A DNA stretch of 64,000 bases, taken from contig JAUIGN010000024.1 in assembly GCA_030430075.1 (NCBI GenBank), forward strand, positions 1-64,000, given 5' to 3'. Source of the DNA: a bacterium (GTDB lineage Bacteria; Planctomycetota; Planctomycetia; Pirellulales; Pirellulaceae). This document shows positions 46,159 to 55,025 of the stretch, in pieces; the first letter of the stretch is position 1, and each line of letters starts with the position of its first letter. The notes beneath the pieces are model-generated. The model was given only the letters and a program-made list of their open reading frames with translations, did not search any database and had not been told where the DNA came from. The position numbers and the translations under genes were made by a program.

Positions 46159-46937
46159 GAACTGACGTCCCTTCCTTGAAAATGGCCGATGGTACTGATG
46201 CGTGGAGGGGCACCGTCACCCGGTTCGTGCTCAGACATCGTTTTCGCTCGATCGGAATAATAAGCGCGGCGGAGGTCTCCTTCGCTGCCGGGACTGTACG
46301 TCACGTACAGGCTGCGGCGGGCCTGCGGCGAGTCGTTGGCGTCACTCTTGTGCGGCGCGAAGGAACTGAAGAAGGCCACACCACCGGGGGCCATCGTGGC
46401 CGGCCTCCACGTTAAACTCGCGGCAACTTCTCTGGGCAGGCACCCCGTGTCGTCAGTGTCCAGCAATCCCCGACGATGTTGGGCCGGCGCAAACCAGAGG
46501 CACCCGTTGTCGACGTGATTGGCGTCGATCGCTACCAGGCAGGTGATGTGATGGCTGCCGTAGGCATAGGCACGGGCATCCTGGTGCGGTGCGAATCCGG
46601 CTCCGCCCGGCAGTTTGTAGTTGATCTTCTCCTTAAAGACGCGTGCCGGCTCGCCAAACAACTGGCCGACGGCGTCCACCAGGGTCCCAGCCGTCAATAA
46701 GTTCCGCAAGCCTTCGTGGTAGGGCAGAAAGTTCTCGGTCCGCGTCAGGGCCGGGCCATGTTCGGTCTGCTCGTGATAATGGTGCCAGCGATCATCGGTC
46801 GTCGGCCAGGCCGCCACATCATCGACCATGCCGACGATCCCGGCGTGCGCGTCGGCCGACAAGAGTTGGTCACAAACGACGAAGCCGTCCTCGTGAAAGG
46901 ACCGGATCTGCGCGGAAGAGAGTGGTTGGTCGATCAA
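46155..46937 (-). CDS. PhyH-like 2-oxoglutarate dioxygenase (PhnY type)
   Basis: The 260-residue protein is a phytanoyl-CoA-dioxygenase-like Fe(II)/2-oxoglutarate enzyme. The metal triad is His118-x-Asp120 (FAPHQDARAY) and His196 (FAPHKSDAN), with the 2-oxoglutarate Arg in RRSLYVTYSPG. Its translational coupling to the HD oxygenase makes it the probable first step: hydroxylation of a phosphonate alpha carbon, as PhnY does with 2-aminoethylphosphonate. The substrate cannot be told from sequence; 2-aminoethyl-, trimethylaminoethyl- or methylphosphonate are all possible. It is the first gene of the locus. Confidence 0.9.
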   Translation of the reverse strand: MIDQPLSSAQIRSFHEDGFVVCDQLLSADAHAGIVGMVDDVAAWPTTDDRWHHYHEQTEHGPALTRTENFLPYHEGLRNLLTAGTLVDAVGQLFGEPARVFKEKINYKLPGGAGFAPHQDARAYAYGSHHITCLVAIDANHVDNGCLWFAPAQHRRGLLDTDDTGCLPREVAASLTWRPATMAPGGVAFFSSFAPHKSDANDSPQARRSLYVTYSPGSEGDLRRAYYSDRAKTMSEHEPGDGAPPRISTIGHFQGRDVSS

Positions 46938-46942
46938 GGCGC

Positions 46943-47035
46943 CAGTCTACCGGGTCGGAGAATCAGTCTGCCGGGTCGGGGATATCGAGAGGTCTCATCC
47001 TAACGTGGCTGGGCCGCAGATCCTAACGTGGCTGG
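46943..47035 (-). promoter_or_regulatory. Paired direct repeats upstream of phosphonate operon
   Basis: Two direct repeat pairs precede the first gene of the locus. One is cagtctaccgggtcgg (46943-46958) with a one-mismatch copy at 46964-46979, 21 bases apart. The other is a perfect pair of atcctaacgtggctgg (46997-47012 and 47020-47035), 23 bases apart. Spacing near two helical turns would suit an activator or repressor. The motifs also resemble parts of the 27-bp repeat at 42142, so they may instead be a mobile repeat remnant. Confidence 0.5.
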
Positions 47036-47655
47036 ACAACCGCCACCCAGTGTGCGGGCCGCAATCCGGTTCGCTCCTGCATCATGCGCCCGCGGCAGGC
47101 CGATCGCACGACGTCAGACCTTACCTCATGGCAATTGCCTTCGGAAGCAACGGCCGCGGCGGGAGGGGGGAGAAGCACCGGAGTCTATCGCGCCGATATG
47201 AAGTTGAAATGAAGACCAGCTCGGCCAAGTCCCCGTCCCAGCCGCCCCCCCTTCCGTAGGTCATGCTTTGCATGACATTCCTGGCTTCACCCCATTCCGC
47301 GGGTCATGCGGCTCTGCAGGTCATGCGGCTCTGCAGGTCATGCGGCACTGCGGGTCATGCGGCTCTGCAGGTCATGCGGCACTGCGGGTCATGCGGCGCA
47401 TGACAGCCCTACCTCGCTTCCCAACGCACCTTCCCACTCGCACAGCCGCCCTCCCAGCCGGTCCAACTCCGACGTTCACCCCTTGGCTGCCGGCCTGGTT
47501 TCGGCGGATCGGCAGGCAGAAACGGGTGTCGACGGAGGCCGGATTCCCCACGCCCGCAGCTCTGCTCAACATCTTACGCTTATTGACCAAACCGCCTTAC
47601 GCCCCATAAACTGGTTCGTTTGGCTTGACCCAATCATGGGCGGAGGAAGCGCGAC
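47036..47655. repeat. Gap with family B copy and 17-bp tandem array
   Basis: No gene is seen between the phosphonate operon and purA. An inverted-orientation family B element (ccgtaggtcatgc-ttt-gcatgac) lies at about 47254-47277. Five full tandem copies of a 17-bp unit (ggtcatgcggctctgca, alternating with a ggcactgcg variant) and a partial sixth fill 47302-47403. The array appears to be an expansion of the family B core ggtcatgc. GGAGGA at 47642-47647 is the purA ribosome-binding site. Confidence 0.8.
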
Positions 47656-48951
47656 GTGTCGGGAACCTGTGTGATCGGACTGCAATGGGGAGACGAAGCC
47701 AAAGGGAAGCTCGTCGACCTGCTGACCACCCAATTCGAGATCGTGGTCCGCTTTCTCGGTGGCGCAAACGCCGGGCATACCGTCGTGGTTGGGGATGAAG
47801 TCTACAAGTTGCACCATATCCCGAGCGGTATCCTCAACCCCAAGGCGGTGAATGTCGTCACGCCGGGCGTGGTCATCAATCCGGCGACGATCCTCAAGGA
47901 AATTGATTCGTTGACGTCGCGGAACATCAAGGTTGCCGAGAACCTGATGTTGAGCGACCGAGCGCACGTTGTTTGTCCGTGGCATATTGCCGAGGACCGG
48001 TTGATGGATGGCGAGCCGGTCAGCGGCGAAAGCATCGGCACGACATTGCGAGGCATCGGCCCCTGCTACCGTGACAAAGTCGGCCGCTCCTTCGCCATTC
48101 GCCTGGGTGATCTGTTTCGCCCGGACTTTCGTGACAAGGTGGCCAAGATTGTCAGCATCAAACGCCGTCTCCTTTCCGGCCTGGCAGAGAATTCTGACCT
48201 TTCGGATGCGTTGAACGCCGACTCGATTTGCGACGAATACGAGGGCTATGGCGAGCGGCTCAAGCCGTACGTGGCCGACACGACACCATTCCTGTTGGAC
48301 GCGATTGACGCCGACAAGCGGCTACTGTTCGAGGGTGCCCAGGGCGCCCTCCTGGACATCGACCACGGAACCTTCCCGTTCGTGACCAGCAGCAACAGTT
48401 CGGGGGTTGGCGTGGCCGCCGGTTCCGGCGTTCCGCCCCGCTGCGTGGATCGGGTGATCGGTGTGGCGAAGTCCTACACCACACGTGTCGGCGGCGGCCC
48501 CTTCCCGACCGAACAGGATAATGAACACGGGCAGCGGATACGTGACTTGGGGAACGAGTACGGGACCACGACCGGGCGGCCACGACGGTGCGGATGGTTC
48601 GATGCGGTCGCCGTGCGATATACGGCCCGGTTGAGCGGCGTCGACGGCATGGCCCTGATGATGATGGATGTCTTAAGCCAACTGCCGGAGATCAAGATCT
48701 GCATCGCCTACGAGCTGGACGGCAAACGGATCGACCATTTCCCCAGCCATGTCGATGATCTGCGTCGCGTCGAACCCGTTTACGAGACGTGGCCGGGCTG
48801 GAATGTTGACGTAACGGGCGTCCGTACGTATGCCGATTTGCCGGCCGATGCCCGCAAGTATCTGGACCGGGTGGCCGAGTTGGTGGGGCGACCGGTGGAC
48901 ATCGTTTCCGTCGGCCCGGATCGTGAGCAGACGATTTTTGTCAACGAGTAA
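47656..48951 (+). CDS. purA: Adenylosuccinate synthetase
   Basis: The 431-residue enzyme joins IMP and aspartate using GTP in AMP synthesis. It begins at GTG 47656 (GGAGGA 8 bases upstream) with MSGTCVIGLQWGDEAKGKLVD. It then shows GGANAGHTVV, GIGPCYRDKVGRS, EGAQGALLDIDHGTFPFVTSS, GPFPTE and the GTP-base region near the end. The P-loop reads GDEAKGK, where most bacteria have GDEGKGK. The catalytic Asp and His (GDE, GHT) are intact. Confidence 0.97.
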   Translation: MSGTCVIGLQWGDEAKGKLVDLLTTQFEIVVRFLGGANAGHTVVVGDEVYKLHHIPSGILNPKAVNVVTPGVVINPATILKEIDSLTSRNIKVAENLMLSDRAHVVCPWHIAEDRLMDGEPVSGESIGTTLRGIGPCYRDKVGRSFAIRLGDLFRPDFRDKVAKIVSIKRRLLSGLAENSDLSDALNADSICDEYEGYGERLKPYVADTTPFLLDAIDADKRLLFEGAQGALLDIDHGTFPFVTSSNSSGVGVAAGSGVPPRCVDRVIGVAKSYTTRVGGGPFPTEQDNEHGQRIRDLGNEYGTTTGRPRRCGWFDAVAVRYTARLSGVDGMALMMMDVLSQLPEIKICIAYELDGKRIDHFPSHVDDLRRVEPVYETWPGWNVDVTGVRTYADLPADARKYLDRVAELVGRPVDIVSVGPDREQTIFVNE

Positions 48952-49006
48952 TCTCTCCAAGTCTTTGTCGGCGAATAGAAGGAGCGGAGCACTCTCCCGC
49001 GTGACC

Positions 49007-49774
49007 ATGTCCGATCGATCCGCCGCCACGGCCGCAGCCGAGCTGAATGTGGACGCCGAGCGACGTCCGCGACACATCGCCGTCATCATGGATGGCAACG
49101 GGCGTTGGGCACAACGCCAAGATCTTCCCCGCATTGAAGGCCATCGCCAGGGGGTTGCCAGTGTTCGCCGGACCGTCGAGGAGTGCTCGCGGCTGGACAT
49201 CGAACAACTGACACTGTACTGCCTGTCCAGCGAAAACTGGAAGCGTCCCCAAACGGAACTCGACTTCCTGATGCACCTGCTCGAACAGTACATGATCGAG
49301 GAACGGAGCACGATCATGGATCAGGACATCCGAGTGCGGATTATCGGCCGACGGGATGGGATTCCCGATCGCGTCTTGCGGGAGATGGACAAGACCATCG
49401 AGCTCAGTGCCGCCAATCAGGGCACGCTACTCTGCCTGGCCATCAACTACGGGGGCCGTGCGGAGATGATCGATGCGGTCCGCCGGATTGCCCGCGAAGT
49501 GCGCCAGGGGTCGCTGGAGCCGGACGCCATCTCCGAGTCGCTGCTGGCCGATTACCTCGATACGGCCGGTATGCCGGATCCCGATCTGCTGGTCCGCACG
49601 GCGGGCGAGATGCGGATCAGCAACTTCCTCTTATGGCAGATCAGCTATTCGGAACTGTGGGTGACCGACAAATGCTGGCCCGAGTTCTTCGTGGGTGATC
49701 TGCATCAGGCAATTCGCGACTATGCGGCCCGGGATCGGCGATTCGGCGGGCTGGCCAAGCAAAGGGGATCGTAG
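49007..49774 (+). CDS. uppS: Isoprenyl transferase (undecaprenyl-PP synthase)
   Basis: The 255-residue cis-prenyltransferase makes undecaprenyl diphosphate for cell-envelope carrier lipid. Motifs are HIAVIMDGNGRWA with the catalytic Asp, GHRQGVASVRRTVEEC, YCLSSENWKRP, INYGGRAEMIDA, DLLVRTAGEMRISNFLLWQ and YSELWVTDKCWPEF. ATG 49007 matches the family start. Its stop overlaps the cdsA start by one base (TAGTG), so the two envelope genes are coupled. Confidence 0.96.
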   Translation: MSDRSAATAAAELNVDAERRPRHIAVIMDGNGRWAQRQDLPRIEGHRQGVASVRRTVEECSRLDIEQLTLYCLSSENWKRPQTELDFLMHLLEQYMIEERSTIMDQDIRVRIIGRRDGIPDRVLREMDKTIELSAANQGTLLCLAINYGGRAEMIDAVRRIAREVRQGSLEPDAISESLLADYLDTAGMPDPDLLVRTAGEMRISNFLLWQISYSELWVTDKCWPEFFVGDLHQAIRDYAARDRRFGGLAKQRGS

Positions 49775-50685
49775 TGCTGCGTCTGCGGCTGCTGTTTGCC
49801 ACGCTGATCCTCGTACCACTTCTGGGCCTGTTGATCGCGGACTTGTTTTGGAATGCGGGTGCGCCTGGAATCTGGCTGGCGCCGGTGGGCCTGGCAATCT
49901 CGCTGGCGGCTGCCGCAGAGATCCTTGATCTGCTCAAGTCGAAGGACCATGACGTGATCGGCTGGAGCGTCTACCTGGGCGTCAGCCTGATCCTGGTGGC
50001 GGCCTTCGCCCCCCTGGCTTGGCAACTGGCGGGCACCGTCTACCCGGTCGATTGCCCGCTGGCCGGCATGGGACTGCCGATGACCGCGGCCGCCGCGGCG
50101 TTGGCACTGGTGTTTGTCGCTGAAATGGGTCGGTATCGCGAGCCGGGCGGCGTGATCGTCCATGTCGCCTTGGCGACCTTTACGGTCATGTACATCGGTG
50201 TGCTGATGAGCTTCGTCTGCAAGCTGCGGATGTTTCATGACAACGCGTGGGGGATGGCGGCCCTCGTCTCGCTGGTCTTCGTAACGAAGTGGTCCGACGT
50301 CGGCGCCTACGCCTGCGGGCGTCTGTTCGGCCGTCACAAGCTTGCCCCGCGACTCAGCCCCAACAAGACCATCGAAGGGGCCGTTGGCGGGCTTCTGTTT
50401 GCCGCGGTCGCATCGGCCGTCTTTTTCTACGGGATCGTGCCGTGGATGGTCGGCGCAGACGCACGTCGCCCCGCCTGGTGGGCCTGCGTCCTGTATGGAC
50501 TGGTGGTGGCCGTGGCCGGAGTTATCGGTGACCTGAGCGAATCGCTGCTCAAACGCGACATGGATCGGAAGGACTCCAGCCGTTGGCTACCGGGGCTTGG
50601 CGGCGTGCTCGACATCCTCGACTCCGTCCTCATGGCAGCGCCGCCGGCTTATTTCTGCTGGGTCGCCGGTCTGGTTGGCCCCTGA
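49774..50685 (+). CDS. cdsA: Phosphatidate cytidylyltransferase
   Basis: The 303-residue membrane protein has about eight transmembrane segments and makes CDP-diacylglycerol from phosphatidate and CTP. The signature region near the C-terminus is GVIGDLSESLLKRDMDRKDS, then PGLGGVLDILDSVL. The Asp-containing WSDVGAYACGRLFGRHKLAP and SPNKTIEGAVGG precede it. Translation starts at GTG 49774, overlapping the uppS stop by one base. Confidence 0.95.
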   Translation: MLRLRLLFATLILVPLLGLLIADLFWNAGAPGIWLAPVGLAISLAAAAEILDLLKSKDHDVIGWSVYLGVSLILVAAFAPLAWQLAGTVYPVDCPLAGMGLPMTAAAAALALVFVAEMGRYREPGGVIVHVALATFTVMYIGVLMSFVCKLRMFHDNAWGMAALVSLVFVTKWSDVGAYACGRLFGRHKLAPRLSPNKTIEGAVGGLLFAAVASAVFFYGIVPWMVGADARRPAWWACVLYGLVVAVAGVIGDLSESLLKRDMDRKDSSRWLPGLGGVLDILDSVLMAAPPAYFCWVAGLVGP

Positions 50686-50849
50686 GTGGCGTGGGATCAC
50701 CCCACCAACAATGGGGGCCAAGATCGCTTGAACTTCCGGCAACCTTGGCGATAGAATTAAGCGTTGGTTGATGCGATTCCTGCGGCCGGAAACGCTGACG
50801 TTCCTTCCTTGGCCGTCCCTGCCTGACACGTTCGCTCGTGGAGAACCTG

Positions 50850-52181
50850 ATGCTTTCAATTCCCGGACGGAAGTACCGTTTGTGTGACGGAGTCACCCGG
50901 CGCGATGTCCTTAAGATTGGCGGCCTGGCGATGGGCGGCCTGACCCTGCCGGACATCCTCCGGCTGGAGGCGGCGGCGAATTCCAGGAACTCGCACAAAG
51001 CGATCATCATGATCTACATGGCAGGTGCGCCGTCGCATCAGGACATGTATGACCTGAAGATGGATGCGCCGGCGGAGATCCGCGGCGAGTTTCAGCCGAT
51101 CGACACCAACGTGCCTGGCATTCGGATTTGCGAGCACATGCCACGATTGGCGAAGATCATGGACAAGTGCGTGCCGTTGCGTTCCGTCTACGGTTCGCCC
51201 AACGGTGCCCATGACTCGTTCATTTGCTATACGGGAAGGAGCACTCAGAACCAACCTTCGGGAGGCTGGCCGTCGGTCGGTTCGACCATTTCCTACCTGC
51301 GAGGTCCTGTGAATCGGGCTGTTCCTCCGTTCGTGGGCCTGGCCCCCAACGCGGGACACCCCCCGTATGGATCTCCGGGGCACCCCGGATTTCTGGGAAT
51401 CGGGCACGCCGCCTTTCGACCTTCGGGCCCGGCCCGGAAGGACATGGTTCTGAACGGCGTGACGCTCGACCGCCTGGGCGACCGCCGGGGCCTGCTGCAA
51501 GACTTCGACCAGTTTCGCCACCAGGCGGACGCCATGGAGGGGCTGGACGACCTGACGGCCCAGGCGTTGAGCATTTTGACTTCCAGCCGGCTGGCGGAAG
51601 CGCTCGACATCTCCCGGGAAGACCCACAGACGCTGGCCCGCTACGGTAAGGGCGATCCGAAGAATTTCGGGGACGGCGCGCCGCGGAATCTGGAGCACTT
51701 CTTGATGGCCCGACGACTGGTGGAGGCGGGCGCTCGAGTGGTAACCCTGAATTTTGGCCGCTGGGACTTTCATAGCAACAACTTCGGCGGCCTCAAAGAG
51801 ACCCACCTGCCGCAATTCGACCAGGGCCTGTCGGCCTTGATCGAAGATCTTTACCAGCGTGGCCTGGCGGACGACGTCTCGGTGGTCGCCTGGGGCGAGT
51901 TTGGCCGCACCCCACGGATCAACGGCAACGCCGGGCGCGACCACTGGCCGGCCGTCGGTGGCGGGCTGGTGGCTGGCGGCGGGATGAAAACGGGCCAGAC
52001 AATCGGGGCAACCGACCGACTGGGGGCCAAGATCGCCGATCGGCCGGTCCACTTCGGGGAGGTTCTGGCAACCCTGTATCACCAGATGGGGCTGAACCCC
52101 AACGCCACCACGGTCAGCGACCTGGCAGGCCGCCCCCGCTATCTGGTCGACGACCATCCCCCACTGCCCGAACTCGTTTGA
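50850..52181 (+). CDS. DUF1501 protein, Tat-exported (second copy)
   Basis: The 443-residue protein has a Tat-like leader (VTRRDVLKIGGLAMGG). DUF1501 landmarks follow: MAGAPSHQDMYDLKMDAP, EIRGEFQPI, CEHMPRLAK, WGEFGRTPRIN, GRDHWP and LYHQMGLNP. It is diverged from the copy at 35058, so this is not a recent duplication. ATG 50850 is preferred; GTG 50838 in frame is an alternative. A small hairpin follows at 52209. Confidence 0.94.
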   Translation: MLSIPGRKYRLCDGVTRRDVLKIGGLAMGGLTLPDILRLEAAANSRNSHKAIIMIYMAGAPSHQDMYDLKMDAPAEIRGEFQPIDTNVPGIRICEHMPRLAKIMDKCVPLRSVYGSPNGAHDSFICYTGRSTQNQPSGGWPSVGSTISYLRGPVNRAVPPFVGLAPNAGHPPYGSPGHPGFLGIGHAAFRPSGPARKDMVLNGVTLDRLGDRRGLLQDFDQFRHQADAMEGLDDLTAQALSILTSSRLAEALDISREDPQTLARYGKGDPKNFGDGAPRNLEHFLMARRLVEAGARVVTLNFGRWDFHSNNFGGLKETHLPQFDQGLSALIEDLYQRGLADDVSVVAWGEFGRTPRINGNAGRDHWPAVGGGLVAGGGMKTGQTIGATDRLGAKIADRPVHFGEVLATLYHQMGLNPNATTVSDLAGRPRYLVDDHPPLPELV

Positions 52182-52208
52182 CCGAGAATCGAACTCGTTT
52201 GACCGAAA

Positions 52209-52227
52209 AAAGGGGATCCGTCCCTTT
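52209..52227 (+). terminator. Hairpin terminator candidate after DUF1501
   Basis: The stem aaaggg (52209-52214) pairs with ccctttt-like ccctttg (52222-52228) across a 7-base loop, giving a short 6-bp hairpin with T residues in the 3' arm. It lies 28 bases past the DUF1501 stop and before rpsD. The run of Ts is short, so confidence is limited. Confidence 0.45.
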
Positions 52228-52348
52228 GTTGTGACAATCCCCTTGTCAGCGGTGCCGGATTCAGCAAAAATGGGCGATTCTGCGAACTGTTTTGCATGCC
52301 CCAGGCATACCAGCCAACGATTTTCAAAGATGTTAGGAGCGGTACCGG

Positions 52349-52957
52349 ATGGCTCGTTACCATGGCCCCAAGGCGAGAATTAATCGTCGTCTGAAAGCGC
52401 AAGTCTACGAAGACAGCGGATCGCGTCGCGCGTCGGATCGCCGCGACAATCCTCCTGGTATGCACACCCGGCCTCGCCGACCGTCCAACTATGGTTTGGC
52501 ATTGGCCGAGAAGCAGAAGATTAAGCATTATTACGGGTTGGGCGAGCGTCAACTGCGGCGTTACTTCGGCCGCGTCTCCCACAAGAAGGGAAACACGGGC
52601 GAGCTCCTGTTGATGATGTGTGAGGGCCGTCTGGACAACGTGATTCGCCGTTCCGGTCTGGCCAAGACTCGACCCCAAGCGCGTCAGGGCATCACCCACG
52701 GCCACTTCTTCGTCAACGGCGTCAAGGTGACGACGCCGTCGTACCAAGTCAGCCCGGGCGACGTGATCACCGTTCGCAACAAAGAGAAGATCCAGCACCT
52801 GTATCAGTTCACCAGCCAGGAGGCGGGGACCGAGCCGCTCGATTGGGTCACGTTCGACCCGGAAACACTGCGAGCGACCGTGCAAGGTTTGCCGGGACCG
52901 AGCGATATCAGTTTGCCGGTCGACGTGAATATCGTCATCGAGTTTATGTCGCGATAG
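52349..52957 (+). CDS. rpsD: 30S ribosomal protein S4
   Basis: The 202-residue protein starts MARYHGPKARINRRL and contains GERQLRRYFG, the S4 domain RLDNVIRRSGLAKTRPQARQGITHGHFFVNG and the C-terminal strand VDVNIVIEFMSR. It lacks the Cys cluster, so it is the zinc-free form. AGGAG near 52333 precedes the start. It stands alone here rather than in the alpha operon, as in many planctomycetes. S4 often represses its own translation, but I see no clear pseudoknot leader. Confidence 0.97.
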   Translation: MARYHGPKARINRRLKAQVYEDSGSRRASDRRDNPPGMHTRPRRPSNYGLALAEKQKIKHYYGLGERQLRRYFGRVSHKKGNTGELLLMMCEGRLDNVIRRSGLAKTRPQARQGITHGHFFVNGVKVTTPSYQVSPGDVITVRNKEKIQHLYQFTSQEAGTEPLDWVTFDPETLRATVQGLPGPSDISLPVDVNIVIEFMSR

Positions 52958-53401
52958 GCTCACGCCTGTCCGACAGGCAACCGTCTCGTCAACTCTGATG
53001 AGAAGGGCAGGCGGAGCGGGATTTGCGCCCGATCGCCGGAACGGCCCTGTGGATGGTTGGCACCCCAGTGGTCTCACCTCGGTTCGTTGCCGGCCGCTGA
53101 CAGTTGGCTGGCATCGAGTTGACGACAGCTTCTGTAAACTCGACAGTGCGGTCGTGCGGGAAGTCGTTCATGACGCGTTCCCGCACAATGCCAGACCACT
53201 TTACGCCGTGTTTACGTCGTGCAGCGGATGGATGACGGAATTGCGAATGGACAACTGCCGCCCTTCGCCTGGTAGCCGGCGTCGCCAGACGGCGATCTCA
53301 GGCTTCCACCGCCTGGCCGCGGTAGCCACGTTCAGCAAGTTATTGATGACTCGTTTCCTAGACAAGACACTACGTCTCACCTGACGGCAGCAGCAAACGT
53401 C
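52958..53401. other. 444-base gap between rpsD and lpdA
   Basis: No gene or repeat family member is recognised. A weak promoter candidate, TTGATG (53343-53348) with GACACT 17 bases downstream, precedes lpdA. Confidence 0.35.
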
Positions 53402-54829
53402 ATGCACACTCAACTCGCCGTTCTAGGCGGTGGTCCCGGCGGCTATGCGGCCGCCTTTCTGGCCGCCGACGAAGGTATGGAAGTCACGCTGGTCGAGGCA
53501 GAACCACGCCTTGGCGGCACCTGTCTGTTGCGCGGATGCATCCCATCCAAAGCGCTGCTCCATGTCGCTCGCGTGATCAGCGAAGTCGAGGAACTGACCG
53601 CGGACTGGGGTGTTGCCTATGACCCGCCCCGCATCGATGTGGACAAGGTTCGTGACCGCAAGGATCAGGTCATCGCCACGCTTTCCGGCGGCTTGAAGCA
53701 GCTTGCCAAACGGCGCAAAGTCAACGTCATCACGGCTCGTGGCAGCCTGGCGGACCCGAGCACGCTCCGCTTGGAGGGAGATGACCCGTCGGTTCCGGAA
53801 GACGGCAAGCTGACTTTCGACAAGCTCATCCTGGCAACCGGCTCGACGCCCGCCATGCCGGCCAATTTCAAGATTGGTTCGCCGCGAGTGCTCGATTCGA
53901 CCGGGGCGCTCGACTTGGCGGACATCCCTGAGACCATGTTGGTGATCGGCGGGGGATACATCGGGCTGGAAATGGGAACCGTCTACGCCCAGTTGGGTAC
54001 CAAGGTCAGTGTCGTCGAGTTGACCGATGGCCTGTTGCCGGGGGCGGACCGCGACCTGGTCAAGCCGTTGCAACGGCGGCTGAAGTCCCTGTTTGAGGAC
54101 CGCATCTACCTGGACACCAAGGTTGGATCGCTGGCGGACACGGGCGAGCATGTCGAGGTCACGTTCGAGGGTCCGGCAAAGTTCGGCGTCGAGCGATTTG
54201 ATCGAGTGCTGGTGTCGGTTGGCCGGCGGCCGAATTCCCAGAACCTGGGATTGGAGACCACGGCGATTCAAGCCGACGAACGGGGCTTCATTCCGTGCGA
54301 TGAGCAGCAGCGGACCGCCGAACCGAACATTTTCGCGATTGGCGACATCACTGGCGAACCGATGCTGGCCCACAAAGCGACGCACGAAGCAAAGGTCGCC
54401 GTCGAAGTTGCGCTCGGCAAGCCCGCCGAGTTCGACAAGGCGGCCATTCCGGCGGTCGTGTTCACGGATCCCGAAATCGCCTGGGCGGGACTCACCGAGG
54501 AGCAGGCGAAGCGGGAAGGACGGGAGTATGAGGTCTCGCTGTACCCTTGGGCTGCGAGCGGACGTGCCCAGGCGATCGGGCGCACAGACGGTTTGACGAA
54601 ATGGCTCGTCGATCCAAAGTCGAGCCGCGTGCTGGGGTGCGGAATTGTCGGCCCCGGCGCGGGAGAATTGATTGCCGAGGCCGTTCTGGCCATCGAGATG
54701 GGCTGCGAGGTTCGCGACGTCACCGAGACGGTGCACGCCCACCCGACCCTCGGCGAAACCCTCATGAACGCCGGCGAAGTGTTCTTTGGTACCGCCACCG
54801 AGATCTACAAGCCCAAACGATCGCGTTAA
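53402..54829 (+). CDS. lpdA: Dihydrolipoamide dehydrogenase (E3)
   Basis: The 475-residue flavoprotein reoxidises dihydrolipoyl groups of 2-oxo acid dehydrogenase complexes with NAD. It has the FAD Rossmann motif GGGPGGYAAAFLAA, the redox pair Cys41/Cys46 in GGTCLLRGCIPSK, the NAD-binding GGGYIGLEMGTVYA, FAIGDITGEPMLAHKA and the catalytic His447-Glu452 in HAHPTLGE. It probably serves the E1/E2 proteins encoded at 4.0-8.2 kb. A palindromic family B repeat lies just after its stop. Confidence 0.97.
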   Translation: MHTQLAVLGGGPGGYAAAFLAADEGMEVTLVEAEPRLGGTCLLRGCIPSKALLHVARVISEVEELTADWGVAYDPPRIDVDKVRDRKDQVIATLSGGLKQLAKRRKVNVITARGSLADPSTLRLEGDDPSVPEDGKLTFDKLILATGSTPAMPANFKIGSPRVLDSTGALDLADIPETMLVIGGGYIGLEMGTVYAQLGTKVSVVELTDGLLPGADRDLVKPLQRRLKSLFEDRIYLDTKVGSLADTGEHVEVTFEGPAKFGVERFDRVLVSVGRRPNSQNLGLETTAIQADERGFIPCDEQQRTAEPNIFAIGDITGEPMLAHKATHEAKVAVEVALGKPAEFDKAAIPAVVFTDPEIAWAGLTEEQAKREGREYEVSLYPWAASGRAQAIGRTDGLTKWLVDPKSSRVLGCGIVGPGAGELIAEAVLAIEMGCEVRDVTETVHAHPTLGETLMNAGEVFFGTATEIYKPKRSR

Positions 54830-54845
54830 GCGATGGCTCGGTATT

Positions 54846-54872
54846 CCGTCATGCACAGCATGACCTACGGAA
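54846..54872. repeat. Palindromic family B repeat after lpdA
   Basis: The perfect inverted repeat gtcatgc-aca-gcatgac, with flanks ccg and ctacggaat, lies 17 bases past the lpdA stop. Its place and hairpin form suggest it could end transcription or protect the 3' end. Confidence 0.8.
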
Positions 54873-55025
54873 TGACTCTCCGGTTCGCCAGTGGCTAGTT
54901 TCGCCAACCGCCGGCAGCCCGGGACCGTCTCTTCGCGCTGTAAGCGTCGCCCTTCTGAGGTAAACTGGCGGCGGAGCGGATGACAGCTTCCGTTTTCCCC
55001 GTCCCGTTTGCCGAGAGTCTCCGCC

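Noticed and set aside
50856..52157. 433-residue open frame antisense to the second DUF1501 gene
   Set aside because: The plus-strand gene is unambiguous; the antisense frame has no motif.
35058..52181. The two DUF1501 genes as a recent duplication
   Set aside because: Their motifs align but most residues differ, and their neighbourhoods are unrelated.
53423..54907. 494-residue open frame antisense to lpdA
   Set aside because: It lies fully opposite a conserved flavoprotein and has no independent support.
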